Assembly (NCBI RefSeq): GCF_003008615.1
Contig: NZ_CP027657.1
Span: 3,348,001-3,412,000 of the forward strand
DNA from: Pseudomonas mendocina
GTDB taxonomy: Bacteria > Pseudomonadota > Gammaproteobacteria > Pseudomonadales > Pseudomonadaceae
DNA length: 64,000 nucleotides
Reading direction: 5' to 3'
The translations under genes were made by a program, and so were the position numbers. The stretch's first letter is position 1, and each line of letters begins with the position of its first letter. Of the stretch, positions 33,862 to 47,191 are shown piece by piece. Below the pieces are notes generated by a model. It was given only the letters and a program-made list of their open reading frames with translations. It did not search any database and was not told where the DNA came from.

Positions 33862-34640
33862 TGAAAAAGCTCTTCGCTGCATTTGTTTTCGCTGCGCTGC
33901 CTGCCCTGGCCATGGGCGCTGCCAGCAACCATCCGCTGGACAAGGTGGATATCGACCTGCGCGACAAGGCTGCCATGCAGGATGGCGCGCGTACTTTCGC
34001 CAACTACTGCATGGGCTGCCACTCGGCCCAGTATCAGCGCTACGAGCGTGTTGCCGATGACCTTGGTATCCCGCACGAAGTCATGCTGGACAATCTGGTG
34101 TTCAACGACGCCAAGATTGGTGACCACATGAAGATCGGCATGAAACCGGCCGATGCCAAGGCATGGTTCGGTGCGGCACCGCCCGATCTGACTCTGGTCG
34201 CTCGTGTGCGTGGTACCGATTGGCTGTATACCTACCTGCGTACCTTCTACGCTGACCCGACTCGCCCGCTGGGAGCCAACAACAAGGTGTTCCCGAACGT
34301 GGGTATGCCCAATGTACTGGTCAGCCTGCAGGGCAATCAGGTCATTGGTTGCAAGCAGGTTCAGGTAGTGGAAAACGGCAAGAAGCAGTTCGACCCGCTG
34401 ACCGGTACGCCGATCACTCACGAGGCCTGTGACCAACTGACCGTCGAGCCGAACACCGGCAAGCTGAGCGAAGCCGAGTTCGACGAGAAGGTGAAGAACC
34501 TGGTGACCTTCCTGGCCTACTCGGCCAACCCGGTCAAGCTGGAGTCCCAGCGCATCGGTACCTACGTGCTGCTGTACCTGGCGTTCTTCTTCGTGTTCGC
34601 CTACCTGCTCAAGCGTGAGTACTGGAAGGACGTACACTAA
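33861..34640 (+). CDS. petC: Cytochrome c1 subunit of the bc1 complex
   Basis: A 259-residue c-type cytochrome: Sec signal peptide (LFAAFVFAALPALAMGA), heme site CMGCH near residue 50, and a C-terminal membrane anchor (GTYVLLYLAFFFVFAYLLKREYW). ATG 33861 is chosen because it starts the signal peptide at the petB stop; the frame is open further upstream only as overlap. The sixth heme ligand is probably the Met in the FPNVGMPNVL segment. A GC-rich terminator follows. Confidence 0.98.
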   Translation: MKKLFAAFVFAALPALAMGAASNHPLDKVDIDLRDKAAMQDGARTFANYCMGCHSAQYQRYERVADDLGIPHEVMLDNLVFNDAKIGDHMKIGMKPADAKAWFGAAPPDLTLVARVRGTDWLYTYLRTFYADPTRPLGANNKVFPNVGMPNVLVSLQGNQVIGCKQVQVVENGKKQFDPLTGTPITHEACDQLTVEPNTGKLSEAEFDEKVKNLVTFLAYSANPVKLESQRIGTYVLLYLAFFFVFAYLLKREYWKDVH

Positions 34641-34660
34641 GCCGTTCGACTTGTAACAAA

Positions 34661-34691
34661 CCTGCGCGCCCTTATGGGCGCGCAGGTTTTT
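34661..34691 (+). terminator. Terminator of petABC
   Basis: Ten-bp stem CCTGCGCGCC / GGCGCGCAGG with loop CTTATG, then TTTTTAT. Confidence 0.92.
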
Positions 34692-34743
34692 ATGCCTTCC
34701 ATACCTGACGGTTTCCTTGTGAGTCCGTCGCCTGCGACGTCAG

Positions 34744-34764
34744 AAATTGCTTACGGCAATTTTT
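34744..34764 (+). promoter_or_regulatory. Small T-tailed hairpin upstream of sspA (possible attenuator)
   Basis: AAATTGC / GCAATTT stem with a TTACG loop and T residues running through its 3' side, 40 bp before sspA. It looks like a weak intrinsic terminator inside the sspA leader; a regulatory role is inferred. Confidence 0.35.
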
Positions 34765-34802
34765 CGTGTTTCTGGAAAATCAAAAAAGCGAGGAGGATCG
34801 CC

Positions 34803-35420
34803 ATGGCGGTGACCAATAGGTTGACCTGCTACTCCGACCCCGCCGATCACTATTCCCATCGCGTGCGTCTGGTGCTCGCCGAGAAAGGTGTCAGCGTCGA
34901 GATCGTCGATGTCGAGCTGGGCCGTTGCCCGCCCAAGCTGGCTGAAGTGAACCCCTACGGCAGTGTGCCGACCCTGGTCGATCGCGACCTGGCGTTGTAT
35001 GAATCGTCCGTGGTGATGGAATATCTGGACGAGCGTTATCCGCATCCGCCGTTATTGCCGGTCTATCCGGTGGCACGTGCCAACAGCCGCCTGCTGATGC
35101 ACCGCATCCAGCGTGACTGGTGCGCGCTGGTCGACCGTATTCTCGACAAGCGCAGCAAGGAAGCCGAGCGCCAGCTGGCGCGCAAGGAGCTTCGTGAGAG
35201 CCTGACGGGCGTCTCGCCACTATTTGCTGACAAGCCGTTCTTTCTCAGTGAGGAATTGAGTCTGGTGGATTGCTGTCTGCTGCCGATTCTCTGGCGTCTA
35301 CCGCTATTGGGAATCGAGCTACCGCGCCCGGCGAAGCCTTTGCTTGACTACATGGAGCGTCAGTTCGCTCGTGATACCTTTCAGGCCAGTCTTTCCGCTG
35401 CCGAGCGCGCAATGCGCTGA
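34803..35420 (+). CDS. sspA: Stringent starvation protein A
   Basis: A 205-residue glutathione-S-transferase-fold protein that binds RNA polymerase sigma70 holoenzyme and alters transcription under starvation and acid stress; in several Pseudomonas and Francisella it affects virulence genes. The thioredoxin-like half starts [20 protein letters not shown] and includes [22 protein letters not shown] 34803 has a near-perfect GGAGG just upstream. It is followed by sspB after 17 bp, the usual pair. Confidence 0.98.
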   Translation: MAVTNRLTCYSDPADHYSHRVRLVLAEKGVSVEIVDVELGRCPPKLAEVNPYGSVPTLVDRDLALYESSVVMEYLDERYPHPPLLPVYPVARANSRLLMHRIQRDWCALVDRILDKRSKEAERQLARKELRESLTGVSPLFADKPFFLSEELSLVDCCLLPILWRLPLLGIELPRPAKPLLDYMERQFARDTFQASLSAAERAMR

Positions 35421-35437
35421 GACTTAGGAGGAAAATC

Positions 35438-35854
35438 ATGAATTCCAGCCGTCCTTATCTGGTTCGTGCGCTTTACGAGTGGATAGTCGATAACGACTGC
35501 ACACCGCATCTTCTGGTCAATGCCGAATACCCAGGCGTGCAGGTTCCGTCGGGCTTTGCCAGTGATGGTCAGATCGTATTGAATGCGTCGCCCAGCGCGG
35601 TTCGTCAGCTGCATATGGACAACCAGGCGGTGAGTTTCGAAGGGCGCTTTGGTGGCGTGGCTCATACGTTGTATATCCCGGTGCCAGCGATATTGGCGAT
35701 CTATGCGCGTGAGAATGGGCAGGGCATGGTCTTCGACATGGAGCCGCCAGTTGCCTCTGGCCCGGAAGAGCCGGGGCCGGACGATGGTGGTCCTGATGAC
35801 GGTGGCGAGCCGCCACGTCCCAGTGGCCGGCCAAGCCTCAAAGTGGTCAAGTAA
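35438..35854 (+). CDS. sspB: ClpXP adaptor protein SspB
   Basis: A 138-residue adaptor that binds ssrA-tagged proteins and delivers them to ClpXP. Residues ~1-105 form the substrate-binding dimer (RPYLVRALYEWIVDNDCTPH at the start). A flexible linker rich in Pro, Gly and Asp follows, and the C-terminal RPSLKVVK is the ClpX-docking motif (compare the VVK ending in E. coli). A strong ribosome site (TTAGGAGG) precedes ATG 35438. Ends at a bidirectional terminator. Confidence 0.98.
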   Translation: MNSSRPYLVRALYEWIVDNDCTPHLLVNAEYPGVQVPSGFASDGQIVLNASPSAVRQLHMDNQAVSFEGRFGGVAHTLYIPVPAILAIYARENGQGMVFDMEPPVASGPEEPGPDDGGPDDGGEPPRPSGRPSLKVVK

Positions 35855-35868
35855 GACGTGTACGAATG

Positions 35869-35897
35869 AAAACGGGGCGCCACTGGCGCCCCGTTTT
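35869..35897. terminator. Bidirectional terminator between sspB and dolP
   Basis: Stem AAAACGGGGCGCCA / TGGCGCCCCGTTTT, A- and T-tailed on both sides, between convergent units. Confidence 0.93.
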
Positions 35898-35917
35898 GCT
35901 TGCTGCTCTTGAGTGAT

Positions 35918-37422
<1,505 letters not shown>

Positions 37423-37426
<4 letters not shown>

Positions 37427-39231
37427 TTGATACTGTCGGGGAGTCGCTGAACCTGACCGCCACGGAACTCGGCCCAGGGCAGTTGGCGCTCGATACGTTG
37501 CGCCGGGTTCAGGCTGAGGCTGCCGGACAGGCCGTCGATACGTGACTCCGGCAGTGCCTTGAGTTGACCCAGGCGTGGTGCCAGGCGATAGGCGTCGACG
37601 CCCATGGCATAGAGGCGGCCGAGGCTGCCACCGGCTTGTGGCCACTGGTTGCTGACTTCCTGGCGCAGTGGTGCGTGGGCGTCCAGCAGCCATGGGGTTT
37701 CGCAGAAGCGGATGCCTTCCAGATCCTGGTACTGGGCCTGGCTGTGGGCGCCAGTGAACAGGTGTGAGGTGGCATACACCGGTACGTCGCCCGCGTACTG
37801 GAAGGCCAGGGTTGGCTTGATCTGCTGCGCCTGTTGTGGGGTTGCTGCAAGGAAGATGAAATCGACGTCCTGGCGACGTGCGGGCTGCGCATCCAGGCTG
37901 GTGCCCAGGGTGTTCTGCAGGCGGCGGGCGCGTGCTTCGCTCTCGCGTAGCTGGAACAGGTCGGCGATCTGTCGGGCCAGTTCTACAGGTTGGTCGACGT
38001 GCTCGGCGGCGATCAGGGTGCCGCCCTGGGCTTGCCAGCTCTGACGGAACGCATCGAGTACGCGGTCGCCCCATTCGCCGCGAGGTACCAGAGCCACGGC
38101 GCGGCGCATACCGTCGTTCCAGGCGCGACGAGCGACTTCGCGGGCTTCGTCTTCGGCGGCTAGGCCGAACTGGAATAGCTGCGCGGGGCCTTCCTGGCCG
38201 GAGTCGCTGTAGTTCAGTGCCAGGGTGGTGATAGGCAGTTGTTCACGGTCACTCAGCTGTTTGACCAGTGGTTTCTCCAGTGGGCCAACCACCAGCTGCA
38301 CGCCGTCGGCCTGTGCCTGTTGGTAGAAGGCGTCCAGCGAGCCGATGCGGGCACTGTCGTAGAGTTTGATGTCCGGCGGGTTTTGACCGGCCTGCTGCGC
38401 TTCGTAATGGGCGGCGAGGAAACCGTCACGCAGGGCGCGTGCGACGCTGGCCAGTTGGCCTTCCTGGGGCAGCAGCAGGGCGATGCGGGTCAGTGGTTGG
38501 CTGGCCAGTTCACGCAGTTTGCTCAGTGCCTCTGGCAGTTGTTCGGCTGCCGGGTGCTGCGGATTTTGGGCGACCCACTGGTCGATGGCGGCTTGCTGCT
38601 GTTCCAGTGTGGCGCCACTTTTGGTGGCGCGAGCCAGTTCCAGCCAGCCAGCCAGGTCGCTATCGGCACCTGCGGATGTCTGGGGCGGCAGGTTGGAAAC
38701 CAATTCCCAGATGCTTTCATGGTTGTCATGAGCGGCTTGGCCGCTCAGCAGTGGGGCAATGAACACGCGTTCGCGGGCAGCGGCCAGGGTCTGGCCATCG
38801 GCTTCCAGCGCGCGGGCGCGAACCAGCTGGGTGCGAACCTGTTGCTCGACTGGCAGCTCGCCCAGGCGTTCCAGGCTCGGGTGCAGCAGTGCTTTCAGGG
38901 CGCTCTTGGGCTGCTTGCGCTGCATGGCCAGTTCGGCCTTCAGCGTACTGGCGAAGATCTGTTGTGCGGGTTGCAGGCTGGCGATATCGATCTGCTCCAG
39001 AATGCGTGCGGCGCGCGCAACGTCTTTCTGCTGGTAAGCCTGGTCGGCAGCGGACAGGCGCAGTAGGGCGGCTTGCTCCGGCTTGCTGGCGTCGGCTTGC
39101 TGGAGCATCTGCTCGATGCTGGCTTGTGGGGTGCGCGGCAACTGGCCCAGGCTATTGGAGGGCGAGTTGGCGCAGGCGGCGAGCAGGCCTGCCAGAACGA
39201 GAGCAGAAAGAGGGCGCAGGCTAGCGATCAT
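37423..39231 (-). CDS. lpoA: Penicillin-binding protein activator LpoA
   Basis: A 602-residue outer-membrane lipoprotein that activates a class A PBP across the periplasm (PBP1a in E. coli). ATG 39231 opens the signal with lipobox LAAC (Cys20) and has AGGA 7 bases upstream. Residues ~30-240 are TPR-like helices; the C-terminal part is a periplasmic-binding-protein fold (RIALLLPQEGQLASVARALRDGF near its start, ALVPRGEWGDRVLDAF further on). It heads the minus-strand operon with yraN, gmhA and dolP and is divergent from rsmI, 122 bp away. Confidence 0.95.
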
Positions 39232-39353
39232 CGGGTCATCCTGATACTTGAGCAAAACGAGCGGCGATTGTACCCAAGGGTCGAGATCCATGCGATGCCG
39301 CCGGGACTTAACCGGCTAGAATGAGCGGTCTTTCAATTAACGAGGTGTTTCTT

Positions 39354-40220
39354 GTGACTCAGCCCGCTGTCGCCAGTGTTCAGCCCGGCACCTTATATGT
39401 GGTCGCCACGCCAATCGGCAATCTGGACGATATCAGTGCACGGGCGCTGCGGATTCTGCGAGATGTGGCGCTGATCGCTGCCGAAGATACCCGGCACTCC
39501 GCCCGCTTGATGCAGCATTTCGGCATTGCGACGCCCTTGGTTGCCTGTCATGAACATAATGAGCGTGAGCAGGGCGGACGTTTCATTGCCCGGCTGGAGG
39601 CTGGCGAGGATGTGGCGTTGATCTCCGATGCGGGGACGCCGCTGATTTCCGACCCGGGCTTTCATCTGGTGCGCCAGGTGCGTGCGGCGGGTTTCCCGGT
39701 GGTGCCTGTGCCCGGTGCCTGCGCATTGATCGCTGCGCTTTCTGCTGCCGGTCTGCCATCGGATCGTTTTATCTTCGAAGGTTTTCTGCCAGCCAAGGCG
39801 GCTGGACGTCGATCGCGGCTGGAGCAGGTACGTGAAGAGCCGCGAACGCTGATCTTCTACGAGGCGCCGCATCGCATTCTCGAATGCCTGGAGGATATGC
39901 GCGCGGTTTTCGGAGGTGAGCGGCAGGCCTTGCTTGCCCGCGAACTGACCAAGACTTTCGAGACGCTGAAGGGATTGCCACTGGATGAATTGTGCGCCTG
40001 GGTTGCCGCTGACAGTAATCAGCAGCGGGGCGAGTGCGTGGTGCTGGTGGCTGGTTGGCAGGCGCCGGAAGGTGATGAAGCGGTGAGCGCCGAGGCGTTG
40101 CGCGTGCTTGACCTGCTGCTGGCGGAAATGCCACTCAAGCGCGCAGCCGCGCTGGCGGCGGAGATCACCGGGGTGCGCAAGAATGTGCTCTATCAGGTCG
40201 CGTTGGAGCGCAAGGGTTAG
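39354..40220 (+). CDS. rsmI: 16S rRNA (cytidine(1402)-2'-O)-methyltransferase
   Basis: A 288-residue tetrapyrrole-methylase-fold enzyme that 2'-O-methylates C1402 in the decoding centre. GTG 39354 is preferred because GAGG lies 8 bases upstream; an in-frame ATG at 39321 would add 11 non-conserved residues. Signature stretches are [31 protein letters not shown] near residue 90 and [19 protein letters not shown] near 130. It sits just upstream of rnpB, as in other pseudomonads. Confidence 0.95.
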   Translation: MTQPAVASVQPGTLYVVATPIGNLDDISARALRILRDVALIAAEDTRHSARLMQHFGIATPLVACHEHNEREQGGRFIARLEAGEDVALISDAGTPLISDPGFHLVRQVRAAGFPVVPVPGACALIAALSAAGLPSDRFIFEGFLPAKAAGRRSRLEQVREEPRTLIFYEAPHRILECLEDMRAVFGGERQALLARELTKTFETLKGLPLDELCAWVAADSNQQRGECVVLVAGWQAPEGDEAVSAEALRVLDLLLAEMPLKRAAALAAEITGVRKNVLYQVALERKG

Positions 40221-40240
40221 GTGTAAGCCGTCGGTCTAGC

Positions 40241-40269
40241 TTGCAGCTTGCCATCACCCCCGGTACCCT
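40241..40269 (+). promoter_or_regulatory. Sigma70 promoter of rnpB
   Basis: TTGCAG (40241-40246), a 17-base spacer, TACCCT (40264-40269); the expected start site coincides with the predicted RNA 5' end near 40277. Confidence 0.75.
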
Positions 40270-40276
40270 TGCTGGC

Positions 40277-40635
40277 GGAGAGTCGATCGGGCAGTCGCTG
40301 CCTCGTTTCGTTCCGCGAAGCGGGGGGGAGGAAAGTCCGGGCTCCATAGGGCGGAGTGCCAGGTAACGCCTGGGAGGCGTGAGCCTACGGAAAGTGCCAC
40401 AGAAAATAACCGCCTAAGCGCTTCGGCGCCGGTAAGGGTGAAAAGGTGCGGTAAGAGCGCACCGCACGGCTGGCAACAGTCCGTGGCTAGGTAAACCCCA
40501 CTCGGAGCAAGACCAAATAGGGTTCCATTGGCGTGGCCCGCGCTGGAACCGGGTAGGTTGCTAAAGACGTGCAGTGATGTACGTCGTAGAGGAATGGCTG
40601 TCCTCGACAGAACCCGGCTTACAGATCGACTCTCC
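40277..40635 (+). ncRNA. rnpB: RNase P RNA (bacterial type A)
   Basis: About 359 nt of ribozyme RNA that trims tRNA 5' ends with RnpA protein. The 5' GGAGAGTCGAT and 3' ATCGACTCTCC ends pair to form P1. Universal segments are seen: GAGGAAAGTCCGGGCTCC (CR-I), ACAGAAAATAACCGCC (P4 side), GTAAGGGTGAAAAGGTGCGG, AAACCCC and the 3' TAGAGGAATGGCTGTC region. Ends are placed from the P1 stem, give or take a few bases. The 3' side runs into a pyrimidine-rich stretch. Confidence 0.97.
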
Positions 40636-40840
40636 ACCTTTCTTCTCCTCGTTGCGCGCTTCTAAACCCCCGCCCGTCTGATACCGAAAAATTCTTACTC
40701 TTAAGAAACTACTTTAAGTTTGATTTTCAGCTCGCTGGAATGGCTGGATTTTGCGTGTCGTTTTCCCGTCCCAGCATCGTTTTTCTCCTCGCTTTTGTTC
40801 GCTAAATCTCCGTCCTGTAAGGATTTTTCCCTTCTGACGC
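40636..40840. other. Non-coding AT-richer spacer between rnpB and the mra promoter
   Basis: About 200 bp with no credible gene. It contains a pyrimidine-rich start (CTTTCTTCTCCTCG), an A/T-only hairpin TTCTTA-CTCT-TAAGAA near 40692-40707 and several T-runs. It may hold the rnpB termination or processing signals; nothing else is recognised. Confidence 0.6.
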
Positions 40841-40843
40841 GCC

Positions 40844-40873
40844 TTGACGGTGGGGCGTACGCGTTCCTATAGT
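40844..40873 (+). promoter_or_regulatory. Sigma70 promoter of the mra/dcw cluster
   Basis: TTGACG (40844-40849), an 18-base spacer, TATAGT (40868-40873). The start site would fall near 40880, right where the MraZ-type repeats begin. This is the main promoter for mraZ through the division genes. Confidence 0.85.
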
Positions 40874-40880
40874 GTGCGCG

Positions 40881-40920
40881 AGTGGTAAAAAGTGGCATGA
40901 AGTGGGTTTTTATGGGCATG
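40881..40920 (+). promoter_or_regulatory. MraZ operator: four 10-bp direct repeats
   Basis: Four units begin exactly 10 bp apart at 40881, 40891, 40901 and 40911: AGTGG, AGTGG, AGTGG, TATGG, each followed by five less-conserved bases. In E. coli MraZ represses its own promoter by binding TGGGN-type repeats spaced by five bases, so this arrangement fits autoregulation. It lies just after the -10 box, well placed to block initiation. Confidence 0.8.
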
Positions 40921-40948
40921 GAAAGCTAATTACAGGGGAAGCGCAGCC

Positions 40949-41404
40949 GTGTTTCGCGGAGCTAACGCCATCAGTCTCGACGCCAAAGGGCGCCTCGCGA
41001 TGCCGAGTCGGTATCGTGACGAGCTCGTTTCGCGTTGTGCAGGCCAGCTCATCGTCACCATTGATGCTGTCGACCCCTGTCTCTGTGTCTATCCGTTGGC
41101 CGAATGGGAGCTGATCGAGAACAAGCTGCGCGAGCTGGCTTCCTTTCGTGAAGAGAACCGTCGCCTGCAGCGTTTGTTGATCGGTAATGCCGTCGATCTA
41201 GAGCTCGATGCCAGTGGCCGCTTCCTGGTGCCGCCGCGTCTGCGCGAGTACGCCAAGCTGGACAAGCGCGCGATGCTCGTCGGCCAACTGAACAAGTTTC
41301 AACTCTGGGATGAAGATACCTGGAATGCCGTAGCCGAAGCCGACCTGGCCGCCATCAAGCAGCCGGGTGCCCTTTCCGATGATTTGCGTGACTTGATCCT
41401 GTGA
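40949..41404 (+). CDS. mraZ: Transcriptional regulator MraZ
   Basis: A 151-residue protein with two SpoVT-AbrB-like domains ([15 protein letters not shown] and [17 protein letters not shown]). It forms a ring and represses the dcw promoter; excess MraZ is toxic and RsmH opposes it. The start is GTG 40949, with GGGGAAG upstream. First gene of the cluster, directly after its operator. Confidence 0.97.
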   Translation: MFRGANAISLDAKGRLAMPSRYRDELVSRCAGQLIVTIDAVDPCLCVYPLAEWELIENKLRELASFREENRRLQRLLIGNAVDLELDASGRFLVPPRLREYAKLDKRAMLVGQLNKFQLWDEDTWNAVAEADLAAIKQPGALSDDLRDLIL

Positions 41405-41406
41405 CC

Positions 41407-42347
41407 ATGACCGATAGCAGCTTGCGCCATATTACCGTGCTGCTCGACGAAGCCGTCGAGGGCCTCGCTGTGCGCGCGGACGGTTGCTATATCGATGGCA
41501 CCTTCGGCCGCGGCGGGCACAGTCGGTTGATCTTGCAGAAGCTTGGCCCAGGTGGGCGGCTCTTGGGGTTCGACAAAGATCCCCTGGCGATAGCCACCGG
41601 GGAAGCATTGGCGGCCGAAGACGGCCGCTTTGTCGTTGTGCAGCGCAGTTTTGCGGAACTTGGCGAGGAGTCCGTTGTCCGCGGCCTGGCCGGCTCTGTC
41701 TCGGGCATCCTGCTCGACCTGGGGGTCTCTTCGCCACAGCTGGATGATCCCGCACGCGGTTTCAGTTTTCTCAATGACGGCCCGCTGGATATGCGCATGA
41801 ACCCGGATGCCGGGGTGAGCGCCGCTGACTGGATCGCCACGGCAGACGAAGACGAAATTGCTCGTGTTCTCAAGGATTACGGCGAAGAGCGCTTTGCCAA
41901 GCGTATGGCGCGTGCCGTGGTGCAGCGCCGCGCTGAGCAGCCGTTCACCCGCACTGCCGATCTGGCGCAAGTGCTCACTGTTGCCAATCCGGCCTGGGAA
42001 AAGGGCAAGAACCCGGCAACGCGTGCGTTCCAGGGTATCCGCATCCACGTCAACAACGAACTCGGCGATCTCGAGCGTGGCCTGGACGCAGCACTGGAAG
42101 CGCTGGAGGTGGGCGGGCGCCTGGTGGTGATCAGCTTCCATTCACTGGAAGATCGCATCGTCAAACAGTTCATGAAGCGTCAGGCCAAGGGCGAGGCAGA
42201 CAAGTTACCGCGCGACCTGCCAATCATTCCCAAGGCTTTCGAGCCGCGTCTGAAGCTGATTGGCAAACCGGTTTATGCCGGCGATGCCGAGCTCAAGGCC
42301 AATCCGCGCTCGCGTAGCGCGGTGATGCGCATTGCGGAGAAGTTGCG

Positions 42348-42351
<4 letters not shown>
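41407..42351 (+). CDS. rsmH: 16S rRNA (cytosine(1402)-N4)-methyltransferase
   Basis: A 314-residue SAM enzyme that N4-methylates C1402, the same base treated by RsmI. The SAM site shows as [13 protein letters not shown] near residues 37-49; further signatures are [20 protein letters not shown] and [17 protein letters not shown] 41407 matches the P. putida N-terminus as I remember it; GTG 41401, overlapping the mraZ stop, is the alternative and adds two residues. Also called mraW. Confidence 0.96.
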
Positions 42352-44364
<2,013 letters not shown>

Positions 44365-44365
<1 letters not shown>

Positions 44366-45828
44366 TGCCCATGCCACTCAATCAATTGCTGCCGGCCGCC
44401 GAGAGCTCGGTGCTGATTCGTGAACTGACCCTGGATAGCCGCAAGGTGCGTCCGGGCGACTTGTTCCTGGCCGTGCCCGGCACGCAGCAGGATGGTCGCG
44501 TGCATATCGCCGATGCCATCGCACGCGGCGCGGCTGCCGTGGCCTTCGAGGCCCAGGGCGCAGCGCCGATGCATGCAGAGAGTGCCGTGCTGGTGCCGGT
44601 CAAGGGCCTGGCCGGGCAACTTTCGGCCATCGCCGGACGTTTCTATGGCGAGCCGAGCCGTGGCTTGCACCTGATTGGCATCACCGGCACCAACGGCAAG
44701 ACCAGCGTCAGTCAATTGCTGGCCCAGGCTCTGGATCTGTTGGGCGAGCCTTGCGGCATCGTCGGCACGCTGGGGAACGGTTTCCACGGCGCGCTGGAGC
44801 AGGGCAAGCACACCACGCCCGACCCGGTTGGCGTGCAGGCGACCCTGGCCGGGATGAAGCAGGCAGGTGCACGCGCAGTCGCCATAGAGGTGTCTTCCCA
44901 TGGCCTTGATCAGGGCCGGGTTGCCGCGCTGGAATTCGACGTGGCGGTGTTCACCAACCTGTCGCGTGACCACCTCGATTATCACGGCAGCATGGAGGCG
45001 TACGGCGCCGCCAAGGCCAAGCTGTTCGCCTGGCCGAACCTGCGCTGCCGAGTGATCAACCTCGATGATGCCTTTGGTCGTGAGCTGGCTGCCAAGGGCC
45101 ACGAGTCACGCCTGATTGGTTACAGCCTGAACGATGCCAGCGCCTTCCTTTATTGCAGCGAAGCGCATTTTGATGATCACGGCGTACGTGCGCGCCTGGT
45201 TACGCCACGTGGCGAAGGTGTGCTGCGCAGCAATCTGCTGGGCCGCTTCAACCTGAGCAACCTGCTGGCTGTGGTCGGCGCCCTGCTCGGCATGGATTAC
45301 GCCCTCGACGAAGTGCTCAAGGTACTGCCGAAGCTGCAGGGGCCGGCCGGCCGCATGCAGCGACTAGGTGGCGGCGACAAGCCGTTGGTGGTGGTCGATT
45401 ACGCACACACGCCGGATGCCCTGGAGAAAGTGCTCGAGGCCATGCGTCCGCATGTCGATGGGCGTCTGGTCTGCCTGTTCGGCTGTGGTGGCGATCGTGA
45501 TCGCGGCAAGCGCCCATTGATGGCGGCAGCGGCCGAGCGCCTGGCCGATGTGGTTTGGGTGACCGACGACAATCCGCGTACCGAAGACCCGGCGCAGATC
45601 GTCGCCGATATCCGCGCCGGCTTCGTTGCGCCGGAGGCGGTGCACTTCATTCATGGTCGCGGCGATGCCATCGCGCGCTTGGTCGCTCAGTCCGAGGTTG
45701 CCGATGTGTTGGTGCTGGCCGGTAAGGGCCATGAGGATTATCAGGAGATCATGGGCGTGCGTCAGCCGTTCTCCGACCTGACCGAAGCGAGCAAGGCCCT
45801 GGCGGACTGGGAGGCAGCTCATGCTTAA
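44365..45828 (+). CDS. murE: UDP-MurNAc-tripeptide synthetase MurE
   Basis: A 487-residue Mur ligase that adds meso-diaminopimelate to UDP-MurNAc-L-Ala-D-Glu. The ATP site is GITGTNGKTSVSQLL near residues 108-122, and the DDNPRTED motif (near 410) carries the DNPR signature that marks meso-DAP specificity over lysine. The murF start lies 8 bp inside the 3' end. Confidence 0.98.
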
Positions 45829-47191
45829 GCCCTGGCTGCTCAGTGAGGTCGCTGCCGACCTGAATGCACGCGTCATCGGTGCCGATGTGGCCTTCTCTGC
45901 CGTTGGCACCGACAGCCGCAGCATTGCCGCTGGCCAGTTGTTCGTGGCGCTCACCGGCCCACGTTTCGACGGCCATGATTATCTGGCTGACGTGGCCGCC
46001 AAGGGCGCCGTTGCTGCGTTGGTCGAGCGTGAAGTGGCGAATGCGCCGCTGCCGCAGTTGCTGGTGGCTGATACCCGTTTGGCGCTCGGCCAGCTGGGTG
46101 CGCTGAATCGCCAGGCGTTCGCCGGCCCGCTGGCCGCAGTGACCGGTTCCAGCGGCAAGACCAGCGTCAAGGAGATGCTTGCTGCGATCCTGCGCGCTGG
46201 TCTGGATGGCGCCGTGCTGGCTACCCGCGGCAATCTCAACAATGATCTCGGTGCGCCGCTGACCCTGCTGGAGTTGGCGCCGGAGCATCGCGCTGGCGTG
46301 ATCGAGCTGGGCGCCAACCATGTCGGCGAGATTGCCTACACCGTCAGCCTGGCGCGGCCGCAGGTGGCGATCATCACCAACGCAGGCAATGCCCATGTCG
46401 GCGAATTCGGTGGCCCGGAAAAGATCGTCGAGGCCAAGGGGGAAATCCTCGAAGGCCTGCCGAGCGATGGCGTGGCCGTGCTCAATCTGGATGACAAGGC
46501 CTTCGTCACCTGGCAGCGCCGCGCTGCCGCGCGCAACGTGCTGAGCTTTGCCCTGCGTGATACCCGCGCCGATTTCCACGGCAGCGATCTGGCCCGTGAT
46601 GAGCGTGGTTGCCAGGGTTTCACCTTGCGCAGTCCTGCTGGCAGCGCACGCATTCAGCTCAACCTGCTGGGTGAACACAATGTGGCCAATGCACTGGCTG
46701 CCTGTGCTGCCGCTCATGCCCTGGGTATGCCGCTGGTCGCCATGGCTGACGGGCTGAAAAACCTGCAACCGGTCAAGGGCCGCGCCGTAGCGCAGTTGGC
46801 GCCGAATGGCGTGCGGGTGATCGACGACAGCTACAACGCCAACCCCGTGTCGATGTGCGCGGCGGTGGATATACTCGCCGGCTTCTCCGGTCGCACCGTC
46901 CTGGTGCTGGGAGACATGGGCGAGCTGGGCGAGTGGGCCGAACAGGGCCATCGCGATGTCGGCCGCCATGCCGCGGGCAAGGTCGATGCGCTGTATGCCG
47001 TCGGCCCGCTGATGCGTTTTGCTGTCGAGGAGTTCGGTTCAAAAGGCCGCCACTTCGTCGATCAGGCCGAGCTGATCGAAGCGCTTCGCGCCGAGCAGGC
47101 CGGCAGCACACTACTAATCAAGGGTTCACGCAGCGCTGCCATGGACAAGGTCGTGGCGTCGCTGTGTGGCGTATCTGGGGAGATTCACTAA
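45821..47191 (+). CDS. murF: UDP-MurNAc-pentapeptide synthetase MurF
   Basis: A 456-residue Mur ligase that adds D-Ala-D-Ala. The ATP-binding loop is AVTGSSGKTSVKEML near residues 106-120, followed by LATRGNLNNDLGAPLTLLEL. The C-terminal ligase domain contains VIDDSYNANPVSM. mraY starts at the base after the stop, so the pathway genes are tightly coupled. Confidence 0.98.
   Translation: MLKPWLLSEVAADLNARVIGADVAFSAVGTDSRSIAAGQLFVALTGPRFDGHDYLADVAAKGAVAALVEREVANAPLPQLLVADTRLALGQLGALNRQAFAGPLAAVTGSSGKTSVKEMLAAILRAGLDGAVLATRGNLNNDLGAPLTLLELAPEHRAGVIELGANHVGEIAYTVSLARPQVAIITNAGNAHVGEFGGPEKIVEAKGEILEGLPSDGVAVLNLDDKAFVTWQRRAAARNVLSFALRDTRADFHGSDLARDERGCQGFTLRSPAGSARIQLNLLGEHNVANALAACAAAHALGMPLVAMADGLKNLQPVKGRAVAQLAPNGVRVIDDSYNANPVSMCAAVDILAGFSGRTVLVLGDMGELGEWAEQGHRDVGRHAAGKVDALYAVGPLMRFAVEEFGSKGRHFVDQAELIEALRAEQAGSTLLIKGSRSAAMDKVVASLCGVSGEIH

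Noticed and set aside
37427..38074. Long N-terminal extension of yraN
   Set aside because: It reads through lpoA in another frame, giving Pro/Arg-rich nonsense; the family is only ~120 residues.
40254..40637. A 127-codon minus-strand open frame over rnpB
   Set aside because: It is the complement of RNase P RNA; such frames are a known annotation error.
40701..40919. A 72-codon minus-strand open frame in the rnpB-mraZ gap
   Set aside because: It overlaps the mra promoter and MraZ repeats, lacks a family match and has no ribosome site.
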